Of a DNA stretch of 64,000 nucleotides, positions 53,733 to 62,063 are shown piece by piece. This DNA comes from Achromobacter agilis. GTDB lineage: Bacteria; Pseudomonadota; Gammaproteobacteria; Burkholderiales; Burkholderiaceae_B. How positions within the stretch are numbered: the stretch's first letter is position 1; each line of letters begins with the position of its first letter. Made by a program: the position numbers and the translations under genes. The notes beneath the pieces are model-generated. The model was not told the DNA's origin. It did not search any database and saw only the letters and a program-made list of their open reading frames with translations. Where the stretch lies: positions 1-64,000 of the forward strand of contig NZ_UFQB01000008.1 in the NCBI RefSeq assembly GCF_900496965.1, given 5' to 3'.

Positions 53733-54329
53733 TCAGCGGGCGGACGGCCCTTCGTGGTCGTACTGGGCCAGGATGGCCTTGCGCGCGGATGCCAGCACCT
53801 CCCGGCCTTGAGCGTTGTCGCCCAGCGCGCGGGCCAGTTGCAGAGCGCCCACCAGGGTACTCGTCACGGCTGCCGCCGCGTGTTCGCCCGCCGTGGCCGG
53901 CAGCACCTGGCGGACGCCTTCGAGCAACCGCTGCACCCGGGCGGCCCCGGCCTCGCGCACGTCGGCCGACTGGCGCGGAATCTCCGAGGCCAGCGCCGCT
54001 ACCGGGCAGCCGCGTTCGCAACCGCCCAGGTGCGCCTCGCTCAGGTAGGTATCGACCCAGGCGCGCAACGGGCTCGCGCCCTCGGCGCGCCGCTGCGCCA
54101 TGCCTTGCGACAGGCGGTCCGCGCCATCGCGGCCCGCCCGTTCCATGGCGACCGCGAGCAGCGCGTCGCGCGAAGGGAAATGCGCATAGAAGCCGCCATG
54201 GGTCAGCCCGGCCTCTTTCATGACCTCGGCCACCCCCACCCCCGCGCACCCCTCGCGCCGGATCGCGCGCGCGGCGGCGTCCACGATGCGTTCGTGGGAT
54301 AGCTCCTTGCGGGTGGCGGGAAGGTTCAT
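53733..54329 (-). CDS. TetR/AcrR-family repressor
   Basis: A 198-residue regulator with an N-terminal helix-turn-helix (IVDAAARAIRREGCAGVGVAEVMKEAGLTHGGFYAHFPSR) and an all-helical ligand domain. The HTH branch with GGFYxHFxSRDAL resembles NemR-like TetR proteins, some of which sense reactive electrophiles through cysteines; four cysteines occur here including GGCERGCP. Two matching palindromes, one before its own start and one before the SDR-MFS operon, mark probable control of both. Confidence 0.92.
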   Translation of the reverse strand: MNLPATRKELSHERIVDAAARAIRREGCAGVGVAEVMKEAGLTHGGFYAHFPSRDALLAVAMERAGRDGADRLSQGMAQRRAEGASPLRAWVDTYLSEAHLGGCERGCPVAALASEIPRQSADVREAGAARVQRLLEGVRQVLPATAGEHAAAAVTSTLVGALQLARALGDNAQGREVLASARKAILAQYDHEGPSAR

Positions 54330-54343
54330 GGCCTCTGGCCAAA

Positions 54344-54363
54344 AATATGATGATCATCATATT
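54344..54363. promoter_or_regulatory. 20-bp palindrome upstream of tetR (autoregulatory operator)
   Basis: AATATGATGATCATCATATT, a perfect palindrome 14 bp before the tetR start codon and identical to the core of the site at 53664-53695. Confidence 0.85.
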
Positions 54364-54410
54364 AAAAGCCCGCAGCCAGGCGCGCAACTGTTTTTTAGCG
54401 GGGACGGGCC

Positions 54411-54947
54411 TTAACGCCAGACTTCGGGTTCGATGCTGACTTCGCCCTTGTCGGCCGAAAAATACACCACCCCGTCCGAGATATTGGCGTTCAGCTGCAT
54501 GGTCCGCTCGGCCAGCGCGGCCAGGGCCTTGGTCTGCTCCACCGGCAGGTTGACGACCTTGAGGTTGCGGGTGCGCTCGAGCTTGTTCTTCACGCCGTCC
54601 CACCAGATCTTGCTGGCGGAACCGCCGTAGCAATAAATGATGACTTCCTCGGCGCGGCCGCAGGCGCGCAGGATGCGGCGCTCTTCGGGCTGGCCGACTT
54701 CAATCCACAGCTGGACCGCGCCCGTCAGGTCCTTGGCCCAGAGGTCCGGCTCGTCGGTGTCGCTCAGCCCCTTGGTGAAGGCCAGTTCCTCCTGCGCATG
54801 CAGGGCGAAAGCCACCAGGCGGACCATCATGCGCTCATCGGTTTCCGAGGGGTGGCGGGCCACCGTCAGCGAATGGCTGCCGTAATAGTGGCGATCGGTG
54901 TCGGCGACGTTGAGTTCGGCCTTGTAGATGGTGGCGCGCAGGGCCAT
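54411..54947 (-). CDS. yaeQ: YaeQ family protein
   Basis: A 178-residue cytoplasmic protein of the YaeQ family (nuclease-like PD-(D/E)XK fold, role unknown), recognised from MALRATIYKAELNVADTDRH, HPSETDERMMVRLVAFALHA and LWIEVGQPEERRI. Length is normal. It stands alone, minus strand, divergent from the LysE-family gene. Confidence 0.93.
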   Translation of the reverse strand: MALRATIYKAELNVADTDRHYYGSHSLTVARHPSETDERMMVRLVAFALHAQEELAFTKGLSDTDEPDLWAKDLTGAVQLWIEVGQPEERRILRACGRAEEVIIYCYGGSASKIWWDGVKNKLERTRNLKVVNLPVEQTKALAALAERTMQLNANISDGVVYFSADKGEVSIEPEVWR

Positions 54948-55086
54948 GGCGAGAATCCGTTGAATGAAGCAAATGACTGAAGGCCGCCATGATACCGCCT
55001 GCCGGGGCGGGATCCGGCCGGCTTGCGCCCGGACAGCCCGGCGCTACACTGGTCGCCTGCCTGGATCCCTTCCCTCCCCCACGCCC

Positions 55087-55731
55087 ATGACCGCCACCGC
55101 AGCCTTGCTCGCCTTTACCCTGGCCGCCGCCATCCTGACCATCACGCCCGGCATGGACAGCGCCCTGGTGCTGCGCACTGCCGCCGTCGAAGGCGGCCGG
55201 CGCGCCTTCATGGCCGGCCTCGGCGTCGCCGCCGGCTGCCTCGCCTGGGGCGCCATCGCGGCGTTCGGGCTCGGGTCCCTGCTACTGGTATCCACCCTGG
55301 CCTACGACACGCTGCGCATCTGCGCGGCGCTGTATCTGTTCTATCTGGGGGTAAAGCTGCTGTGGGGCAGCCTGAAGGGCGGCAAGTCCGCCGCGGGCGG
55401 CCCTCAGGCGGCGCGGCCGCCGGCCGCGGCCAGCGCCGGCGGCTGGTTCATCCGCGGCTGCCTGACCAACATCCTCAATCCCAAGGTCGGGATCTTCTAC
55501 ATCACCTTCCTGCCCCAGTTCATTCCCTCGGGCGCGGACGTGCTGCGCTTCAGCCTGCTGCTGGCCGCCATCCACGCCCTGCTGGGCGTGGCGTGGTTCG
55601 CGCTGCTGGTGGCCGCGACGCGCCCGCTGGCGCGCTGGCTGTCGCGGCCGGCCGTGATGCGCGGCCTGGACCGCATGACGGGCGCCGTCTTCATCGCGTT
55701 CGGGTTGAAGCTGGCGCTGGAAAAGCGCTAA
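55087..55731 (+). CDS. LysE/RhtB-family exporter
   Basis: Inner-membrane amino-acid or metabolite exporter of 214 residues with five to six membrane segments and the LysE motifs LTITPGMDSALVLRTA, GLGVAAGCLAWG, YLGVKLLWG and NPKVGIFYITFLPQF. ATG 55087 gives the standard short N terminus. Divergent from yaeQ. The substrate is not predictable; homoserine lactones and threonine are examples for relatives. Confidence 0.93.
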   Translation: MTATAALLAFTLAAAILTITPGMDSALVLRTAAVEGGRRAFMAGLGVAAGCLAWGAIAAFGLGSLLLVSTLAYDTLRICAALYLFYLGVKLLWGSLKGGKSAAGGPQAARPPAAASAGGWFIRGCLTNILNPKVGIFYITFLPQFIPSGADVLRFSLLLAAIHALLGVAWFALLVAATRPLARWLSRPAVMRGLDRMTGAVFIAFGLKLALEKR

Positions 55732-55764
55732 GGGTTCGGGCCAGACGCCGCGGTCGCCAGAAAA

Positions 55765-56577
55765 TCACAGGCAGCGGCGGACCAGATCCAGGATCCAGCC
55801 CGTTACCGCCTCGGGCTGTTCAAGACTTGGCAAATGAGCGGTGCCCGGCAGCTCCTTCCCCTGCGCGTCGGGCAGCATCGCGGCCACGGCGCGGCCGCGT
55901 TCCTGGATATGCGGAAAGTCCAGCGTTCCCCAGATGACCAGGGATGGCACCGCAATCTCGTCCAGGCGGCTGAAAATCGGCCAGTTGTCGGGATTGACTC
56001 CCCCTGGCGCAGCACGCAGCGCAATGGCGTTCATATCCAGAAACAGGCGCCGGGCGTCTCCCTCTACCCGTCCTTCCGGCGCCAGCGGGCCGTCCAGGAA
56101 GAGACGCGCCTTTATATCGTTCAGGCGATCCAGGTCTCCCGCCGCCTCCGCCCGCTTCTGCTGCGCGACCATCTCCGCCAGATCGGAAGAGTAGACGGCC
56201 TCCGACGCGCCAGCGACGGTCGGCGCGATCAGCACAAGGCCGCGCACTCGCGACGGATGCATCAGGCTGGCGCCCAACGCGATATTCGCCCCTTGCGAGC
56301 ACCCGACAAGAATGGCCGGCGCCGCGCCAACCGTCGCATCGAGCACCGCAACCAGGTCCGCGACGGCGGAGTAGTCCTCCGCCGCCGAAGCCGTGCCCCC
56401 AAAACCGCGCCGGTCATAGGCAATGGCGCGGCAGTGCGCGCCAACAGCGTCCAATTGCGGGCGCCACATGCGCTTGTCGCAGACATTCGCATGAAGAAAA
56501 ACCACCGCCGGGCCGCTTCCAACGATTTCAGCGGCCAGCGTGGCGCCGCCTGAGACTACCTTGAGGGAGGAGTTCAT
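55765..56577 (-). CDS. Alpha/beta hydrolase
   Basis: Hydrolase of 270 residues with the fold landmarks: oxyanion region VVFLHANVCDKRMW, nucleophile elbow GCSQGAN, acid near IWGTLDFPHIQ and His in GTAHLPSLEQPE. The elbow is G-C-S-Q-G, so the nucleophile is Ser. ATG 56577 is used. The fold covers esterases, lactonases and C-C hydrolases; the substrate is unknown. Converges on the LysE-family gene. Confidence 0.9.
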   Translation of the reverse strand: MNSSLKVVSGGATLAAEIVGSGPAVVFLHANVCDKRMWRPQLDAVGAHCRAIAYDRRGFGGTASAAEDYSAVADLVAVLDATVGAAPAILVGCSQGANIALGASLMHPSRVRGLVLIAPTVAGASEAVYSSDLAEMVAQQKRAEAAGDLDRLNDIKARLFLDGPLAPEGRVEGDARRLFLDMNAIALRAAPGGVNPDNWPIFSRLDEIAVPSLVIWGTLDFPHIQERGRAVAAMLPDAQGKELPGTAHLPSLEQPEAVTGWILDLVRRCL

Positions 56578-56656
56578 GAGGTCTCCGCGTGGTCGGGTTC
56601 CGATCGTGGCAGAGTGTCTCACAGGTGCCGGGGGAGCGTTTGGCTGGTGGGTGTCT

Positions 56657-56669
56657 GTGTCTGACACCC
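56657..56669. repeat. Isolated GTGTC-W-GACAC palindrome before gsiA end
   Basis: GTGTCTGACACCC preceded by a partial duplicate (GGGTGTCT), 11 bp beyond the gsiA stop, in the 102-bp gap to the hydrolase gene. Same family as at 9601-9794. Confidence 0.85.
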
Positions 56670-56679
56670 GCCACAACGC

Positions 56680-58545
56680 TCAATACACCCCGATGGCGTG
56701 CCGCGCCACGAAGTGGCCGTCGCCCACGGCGACCAGGGGCTGGACCAGCGGGTCGTCGCCTACCTTGCGCACCGGGCTGGGGATCTCGTCGACCAGCAGC
56801 GAACGTTCGCGATGGCGCCGCTGCGGATCGGCGATGGGCACCGCCGCCATCAGCTTCTTCGTGTAGGGATGCTGCGGGTTCTCGAAGATCGCCCGGCGCG
56901 GCCCGATCTCGACGATCTGCCCCAGGTACATCACTGCTACCCGGTGGCTCACGCGCTCGACCACCGCCATGTCGTGCGAAATAAACAGGAACGACACGCC
57001 CAGCTCGCGCTGCAGGTCCAGCAGCAGGTTCACGATCTGCGCCTGGATCGACACGTCCAGGGCCGACACGGATTCGTCGGCGATCACGACCTTGGGGTTC
57101 AGCGCCAGGGCGCGCGCGATGCAGATGCGCTGGCGCTGGCCGCCCGAGAACTCATGCGGATAGCGGTCGATCATTTCCGGCACCAGCCCGCACTTGTCCA
57201 TCAGCCAGCGAACGCGGTCCTGCGCCGCCTTGCCGCGCGCCACGCCGTGGATCAGCAACGGCTCCATGATGGAGTAGCCGACCGTCATGCGCGGATCCAG
57301 CGAGGCGAACGGGTCCTGGAAGATGAACTGGATGTGGCGGCGCAGCGTCTGCATGGCGCTGCCGCGCAAGGCGCCAATATTCTTGCCGTCGAACTCGATC
57401 GTGCCGCTCTTGCTCTTGACCAGCTGCAGCAACGAACGGCCCGTGGTCGTTTTGCCGCAGCCCGACTCGCCCACCAGCGACAGGGTCTCGCCGGGATAGA
57501 GGTCGAAGCTGACCTTCTCCACCGCATGCACGCGCCGCTGCACCCGGCCCAGGATGCCGCCGGTGATGTCGAAGCTGGTGGTCAGGTCGCGCACCTTCAG
57601 CACGGGGCCGTTCTCGCGGCGCACCGTGGACGCCGCCGCGGCGGGCGCATCGGCCGGCCGCGGCGCGGCGGCCTCGTCGACGCGCAGCAGCGGGAACGGC
57701 GCGGGCTGGTCGGTGCCTTGCATCGCGCCCAGGCGCGGCACGGCCGACAGCAGGGCCCGCGTATAGGCATGGCGCGGGCGCGCGAAGACTTCGTCCGAGC
57801 CGCCCTCTTCCACCTTGTCGCCCCGGTACATGACCAGCACGCGATCGGCCACCTCGGCCACCACGCCCATATCGTGCGTGATGAAGATCACGCCCATGTC
57901 CATCTCTTCCTGCAACTGGCGGATCAGTTGCAGGATCTGGGCCTGGATGGTGACGTCCAGGGCCGTGGTCGGCTCGTCGGCGATGAGCAGCTGCGGCTTG
58001 CACGACAGCGCCATGGCGATCATGACGCGCTGGCGCATGCCGCCCGACAATTGATGCGGATAGCGGTCCAGGATGGCGCGAGCCTCGGGAATGCGCACGC
58101 GCTCCAGCATGCGCAGCGTCTCGGCGCGCGCCGCCGCCGCGTCCAGCCCCTGGTGCAGCTGCAGCGCCTCGGCGATCTGGTTGCCGGCCGTGAAGCTGGG
58201 ATTCAGCGAGGTCATCGGCTCCTGGAAGATCATCGCCACGTCGGCGCCGCGCACGCGCTGCAGCTGGGAGTCCGGGGCGTTGAGCAGGTCCAGGACGTCG
58301 CCATTGCGCCGGCGCAGCAGCATGCCGCCGTTGACGATCCTGCCGCCGCCGTATTCCACCAGGCGCATCAGCGCAAGCGAGGTTACGGACTTGCCCGACC
58401 CGGACTCGCCCACGATGGCCAGGGTTTCGCCGCGGTCGACGTGGAAGGAGACGCTGCGCACTGCTTCCACGGTGCGTTCGGGGGTCTTGAAGCGCACGGT
58501 CAGGTCATTGACCTCGACGACGCGTTTGGGATCCATTGTTGCCAT
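56680..58545 (-). CDS. gsiA: Glutathione/dipeptide ABC transporter, dual ATP-binding protein GsiA
   Basis: Two fused ATPases in one 621-residue chain, matching E. coli GsiA (623). Each half has a Walker A ([16 protein letters not shown]), signature ([18 protein letters not shown]) and Walker B ([24 protein letters not shown]). It powers import through GsiC/GsiD of glutathione or other peptides. Last gene of ggt-gsiB-gsiC-gsiD-gsiA, 5 bp after gsiD. A dipeptide or other peptide substrate remains possible. Confidence 0.93.
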   Translation of the reverse strand: MATMDPKRVVEVNDLTVRFKTPERTVEAVRSVSFHVDRGETLAIVGESGSGKSVTSLALMRLVEYGGGRIVNGGMLLRRRNGDVLDLLNAPDSQLQRVRGADVAMIFQEPMTSLNPSFTAGNQIAEALQLHQGLDAAAARAETLRMLERVRIPEARAILDRYPHQLSGGMRQRVMIAMALSCKPQLLIADEPTTALDVTIQAQILQLIRQLQEEMDMGVIFITHDMGVVAEVADRVLVMYRGDKVEEGGSDEVFARPRHAYTRALLSAVPRLGAMQGTDQPAPFPLLRVDEAAAPRPADAPAAAASTVRRENGPVLKVRDLTTSFDITGGILGRVQRRVHAVEKVSFDLYPGETLSLVGESGCGKTTTGRSLLQLVKSKSGTIEFDGKNIGALRGSAMQTLRRHIQFIFQDPFASLDPRMTVGYSIMEPLLIHGVARGKAAQDRVRWLMDKCGLVPEMIDRYPHEFSGGQRQRICIARALALNPKVVIADESVSALDVSIQAQIVNLLLDLQRELGVSFLFISHDMAVVERVSHRVAVMYLGQIVEIGPRRAIFENPQHPYTKKLMAAVPIADPQRRHRERSLLVDEIPSPVRKVGDDPLVQPLVAVGDGHFVARHAIGVY

Positions 58546-58550
58546 ATCGA

Positions 58551-59429
58551 TTACTTGTCCTGACGCGGATCGAGCGCGTCGCGCAGCCCGTCGCCCAGCA
58601 GATTGAAGCCCAGCACCGCGAGAAAAATGGCGGATCCGGGGAAGATGGACATCCAGGGCGCCTGGGTCATGAAGTTCTTGGCGGTGTTCAGCATCGAGCC
58701 CCACGACGGATTGGGCGGCTGCAGCCCCAGCCCCAGGAACGACAGGCTGGCCTCGGCGATGATGGCCGTGGCGATCGTGATGGTGGCCTGCACGATCAGC
58801 GGCGGCATGACGTTGGGAAACACGTGCCGGCCGATGATGCGCAGGTCGGACGCGCCCAGCGCGCGGGCGCTCTGGACGTAGTCCTCGTTCTTGACCGCCA
58901 GCACCTGCCCCCGCGTCAAACGGATGAACTTGGGCGCGGCGGACACGCCGATGGCGATCATGGCGTTGGTCAGGCTGGGCCCGAGGAACGCGGCCAGCGC
59001 GATGGCCAGGATCAGGAAGGGAATCGCCAGCAGCGCCTCGGTGGCGCGCGAGATGATGCTGTCGGTCCAGCCGCCGAAATAACCGGCGGCCAGGCCGAAC
59101 GGCACGCCCACCACCAGCGCGATCAGGACGGACACCAGGCCGGCCATCAGGGAGGCGCGGGCGCCATAGACCATGCGGCTGAAAATGTCGCGGCCCAGTT
59201 CATCCGTGCCCAGCCAGTACGACGCCGAGGGCGCCTTGCGGATCGTGGTGAAGCTGGTCTGGAATGGATCGTGGCTGGCGATCAGCGGCGCCAGCACGGC
59301 CAGCACCACGAACAGCAGCACGATCCCCAGGCCCAGCATGGCGATACGGTTGCGTTTGAATTTTGCCCAGGCGCGATTGCGGCTGCGGGGCGGCGTGACG
59401 GCTGCGGCCGTTGCAGGAAGTGCGCTCAT
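58551..59429 (-). CDS. gsiD: Glutathione/dipeptide ABC transporter permease GsiD
   Basis: DppC-type permease of 292 residues with about six membrane segments and the motif [23 protein letters not shown] that contacts the ATPase. The N-terminal cytoplasmic stretch ([16 protein letters not shown]) is typical of the DppC/OppC side. Start ATG 59429, overlapping the gsiC stop by 4 bp. Confidence 0.93.
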   Translation of the reverse strand: MSALPATAAAVTPPRSRNRAWAKFKRNRIAMLGLGIVLLFVVLAVLAPLIASHDPFQTSFTTIRKAPSASYWLGTDELGRDIFSRMVYGARASLMAGLVSVLIALVVGVPFGLAAGYFGGWTDSIISRATEALLAIPFLILAIALAAFLGPSLTNAMIAIGVSAAPKFIRLTRGQVLAVKNEDYVQSARALGASDLRIIGRHVFPNVMPPLIVQATITIATAIIAEASLSFLGLGLQPPNPSWGSMLNTAKNFMTQAPWMSIFPGSAIFLAVLGFNLLGDGLRDALDPRQDK

Positions 59430-60370
59430 GAATGCCTCAGGCGGGGATTGACCAGGATGTAGAGGATGTCGGCCAGCAGGTTCATCACAATGAAGCCCAC
59501 CGCGACGCAGAGCACCACGCCCTGCACCACCGCGTAGTCGCGCGTAAAGACCGCGTCGACGACCAGTTTCCCGAACCCCGGGATCGTGAAGACCTGTTCG
59601 GTCAGCACGGCGCCCGCCAACAGCTCGCCGAACAGCAGCGTCACCAGCGTGACAATGGGCATCAGCGCGTTGCGCAAGGCATGGCGCAGCACCACCCGGC
59701 GCGGCGACACGCCCTTGGCGCGCGCGGTGCGCACGTAGTCGGCCGACAGCGCCTCCAGCATGGACGAACGGGTATGCCGCATCAGGTAGGCCGCGATTGC
59801 CGTGGACAGCACCAGGGACGGCATCAGCATGGTCTTGATCGACAGCCAGAAATCCTCGGACGGCGATACGTAGCCCGACGCCGGCAGCAGCCTCCACTGC
59901 ACCGACACCACCATGATCAGGATGATGCCCAGCCAGAAGTTCGGAATGGACATGCCCGACAGCGCGGCGATGTTCGCCCCCATTTCGATAGGCTTGCCCT
60001 TGCGCACCGCGGCCAGGATACCCATGGGGATGCCGATCAGCAGCGCGAAGAACATGGCCATGGCGGCCAGCTGCAGCGTGACCGGCAGTTTCTGGCCGAT
60101 CAGCGTGGTGACGGGAACATCAGTGCGCAGCGACTTGCCCAGGTCGCCCTGCAGGACCTGCCCGGCCCACGCGGCGTACTGCACGGGCAGCGGGTCGTTC
60201 AGCCGGTATTTCTCGCGCAGGTAGTCGAGGACCGCCGGATCGCGCTCTTCGCCGGCCAGGGTCAGCACCGGATCGCCCGGCAGGATTTTCTGCAGCATGA
60301 AGACGATCATCGACACCAATATCAATGTCGGTATCGCGACGATCACGCGGCGCAAGATGAGTTTAAGCAT
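59426..60370 (-). CDS. gsiC: Glutathione/dipeptide ABC transporter permease GsiC
   Basis: DppB-type permease of 314 residues with six membrane segments, beginning MLKLILRRVIVAIPTLILVS and carrying YVRTARAKGVSPRRVVLRHALRNALMP for ATPase contact. A 123-bp gap containing a hairpin separates it from gsiB; it is coupled to gsiD by a 4-bp overlap. Confidence 0.94.
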   Translation of the reverse strand: MLKLILRRVIVAIPTLILVSMIVFMLQKILPGDPVLTLAGEERDPAVLDYLREKYRLNDPLPVQYAAWAGQVLQGDLGKSLRTDVPVTTLIGQKLPVTLQLAAMAMFFALLIGIPMGILAAVRKGKPIEMGANIAALSGMSIPNFWLGIILIMVVSVQWRLLPASGYVSPSEDFWLSIKTMLMPSLVLSTAIAAYLMRHTRSSMLEALSADYVRTARAKGVSPRRVVLRHALRNALMPIVTLVTLLFGELLAGAVLTEQVFTIPGFGKLVVDAVFTRDYAVVQGVVLCVAVGFIVMNLLADILYILVNPRLRHS

Positions 60371-60421
60371 ATGGAAACCGTGAAACAGGAGCGGCGGGCG
60401 GCGCCAGCCGGACTAACGATG

Positions 60422-60475
60422 CGGCCGCCGCAAAGAATAACCGGACGCGCAAGGCGCGTCCGGCTGAGGCGGCCG
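60422..60475 (-). other. Intercistronic two-part hairpin between gsiB and gsiC
   Basis: An inner stem CCGGACGCGC (60441-60450) with GCGCGTCCGG (60454-60463) around a 3-nt loop lies inside an outer stem CGGCCGCC (60422-60429) with GGCGGCCG (60468-60475). Being 18 bp past the gsiB stop, it probably protects the gsiB message and sets a higher level of binding protein than of the permeases; no T-run follows. Confidence 0.65.
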
Positions 60476-60493
60476 GAAACAGCCGCCCCGTGG

Positions 60494-62005
60494 TCACTTC
60501 TGCGCGAATGTCATGCCTTTCAGCCGGATCATGCCGTCCGGATAGGGCGTGAAGCCCTTCACCTTCTTGGCCAGCGCGAAGGGCCAGGGCTGGTAATAGT
60601 TATACACCCCGGGCAGCTCGTCCTGGAGAATGGCCTGCGCCTGGTCGTAGATGGCGCGGCGCTTGGCTTCATCGGGCACGGTGCGCGCCTCGTTCAGCAG
60701 CTTGTCGACCTCCGGGTTGCAATAGTGGCCGTCGTTCAGCGCGCCCTTGCAGGTGACGAAAGCGTGGATATTGCCGTCCGGATCCACCCGGCCCGACCAT
60801 CCCAGCATCACGACCTGGAAATTGCCGCCGGCCGATTCCTTCTGCAGCGCCGCGTACTCCGTGGGCCGCAGCGACAGGTCGAAACCCGCCTCGGACGCCA
60901 TGGCCTGGACGATCTCGGCGATCGACGAGGTGGTGGTGTTGTTGCCGAACATGACCTCGGCCTTCACCCGGTCGAAGCCTGCCTGCTTGAGCAGCGCGCG
61001 GGCCTTGGCGACGTCGCGCTTGGTCGGCGGGAACTTGTCGCTGTGGTAGGGGCTGGCGGGCGGGAACGGCTGCTGGGCCGGGTCGAAAATGCCGCCGCCG
61101 GCCACTTCGCTGATGGCGTTGCGGTCGATGGCGTACTGGAAGGCCTGGCGCACCAGCTTGTTCTTGAACGGGTTGTCCTCGGCGCGCTTGCCGTTGGCCA
61201 CGTTGAACATGAACTGCTGGAAGCCCAGGCCGGCCACGGGCGCGAACGTCAGGCTGGCGTCGCTCTTGACCTGCGGCACGTCGGAGGGATTCAGGCGTTC
61301 CAGCATGTCCAGGTCGCCTGCGCGCAGGTTGGACAGGCGCACGGTGGTGTCCGGGATCGGCAGGAAGGTGACGCGCTTGAAGGCGTAGTCCGCCGCGCCG
61401 TAGTACTTGTCGAATTTCTCCAGCACGATGCGGTCGTTCTGGATGCGCTCGACGAACTTGTACGGCCCGGAGCAGATGGGCTTGCGCCCCACGGCCGCCA
61501 CGTCGTCGGTAAAGGTCTTGGGCGACAGCATCATGCCGGCGCGGTCGGACAGCTGAGCCAGCAAGGTAGCGTCCGGCTTCTTCAGCGTCAGCACCAGCGT
61601 GGCGGCGTCCGGCGCCTCGACCTTCTCCACCGAGGCCAGCTCGCCCTTGCGCAGGCTGTCCGGCAGGGTCATGGCGCGTTCCAGGTTGGCCTTGGCGGCC
61701 GCCGCGTCGAACTTCGTGCCGTCGTGGAACAGCGCGTCCTCGCGCAGCTTGAAGGTCAGCACCTTGTTGTCGGGGCTGAACGACCACGACGTGGCCAGCT
61801 GCGGCACGAAGTGCAGCTTGGGGTCGATGTCGATCAGCTTGTCGCACAGCGACGTGAACACGATACGGCCCACATAGGTGCGCGCCCGGTGCGGATCCAG
61901 GACGTCCGGATCTTCCTGCAGGCCGATCCGCATGTTCTGGGCGGACGCCGCGCCGGCGGCCAGCGCCAGCAAGCTGGCGCCGAAGGTCAAGGTCAAGCGT
62001 TTCAT
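60494..62005 (-). CDS. gsiB: Glutathione/dipeptide ABC transporter substrate-binding protein GsiB
   Basis: Periplasmic binding protein of 503 residues of the DppA/OppA class. It has a Sec signal peptide (MKRLTLTFGASLLALAAGAASA) and typical regions DVLDPHRARTYVGRIVFTSL and NVANGKRAEDNPFKNKLVRQAFQYAIDR. It follows ggt by 58 bp and precedes the permeases. Assignment to the Gsi rather than Dpp group rests on the fused ATPase GsiA and the adjacent ggt. Confidence 0.9.
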   Translation of the reverse strand: MKRLTLTFGASLLALAAGAASAQNMRIGLQEDPDVLDPHRARTYVGRIVFTSLCDKLIDIDPKLHFVPQLATSWSFSPDNKVLTFKLREDALFHDGTKFDAAAAKANLERAMTLPDSLRKGELASVEKVEAPDAATLVLTLKKPDATLLAQLSDRAGMMLSPKTFTDDVAAVGRKPICSGPYKFVERIQNDRIVLEKFDKYYGAADYAFKRVTFLPIPDTTVRLSNLRAGDLDMLERLNPSDVPQVKSDASLTFAPVAGLGFQQFMFNVANGKRAEDNPFKNKLVRQAFQYAIDRNAISEVAGGGIFDPAQQPFPPASPYHSDKFPPTKRDVAKARALLKQAGFDRVKAEVMFGNNTTTSSIAEIVQAMASEAGFDLSLRPTEYAALQKESAGGNFQVVMLGWSGRVDPDGNIHAFVTCKGALNDGHYCNPEVDKLLNEARTVPDEAKRRAIYDQAQAILQDELPGVYNYYQPWPFALAKKVKGFTPYPDGMIRLKGMTFAQK

Positions 62006-62063
62006 TGTGTTTTTTCCCCTTGTGGTTGCAGTGCGTACATATTTTCCGCAGCGTGGGGGCTTA

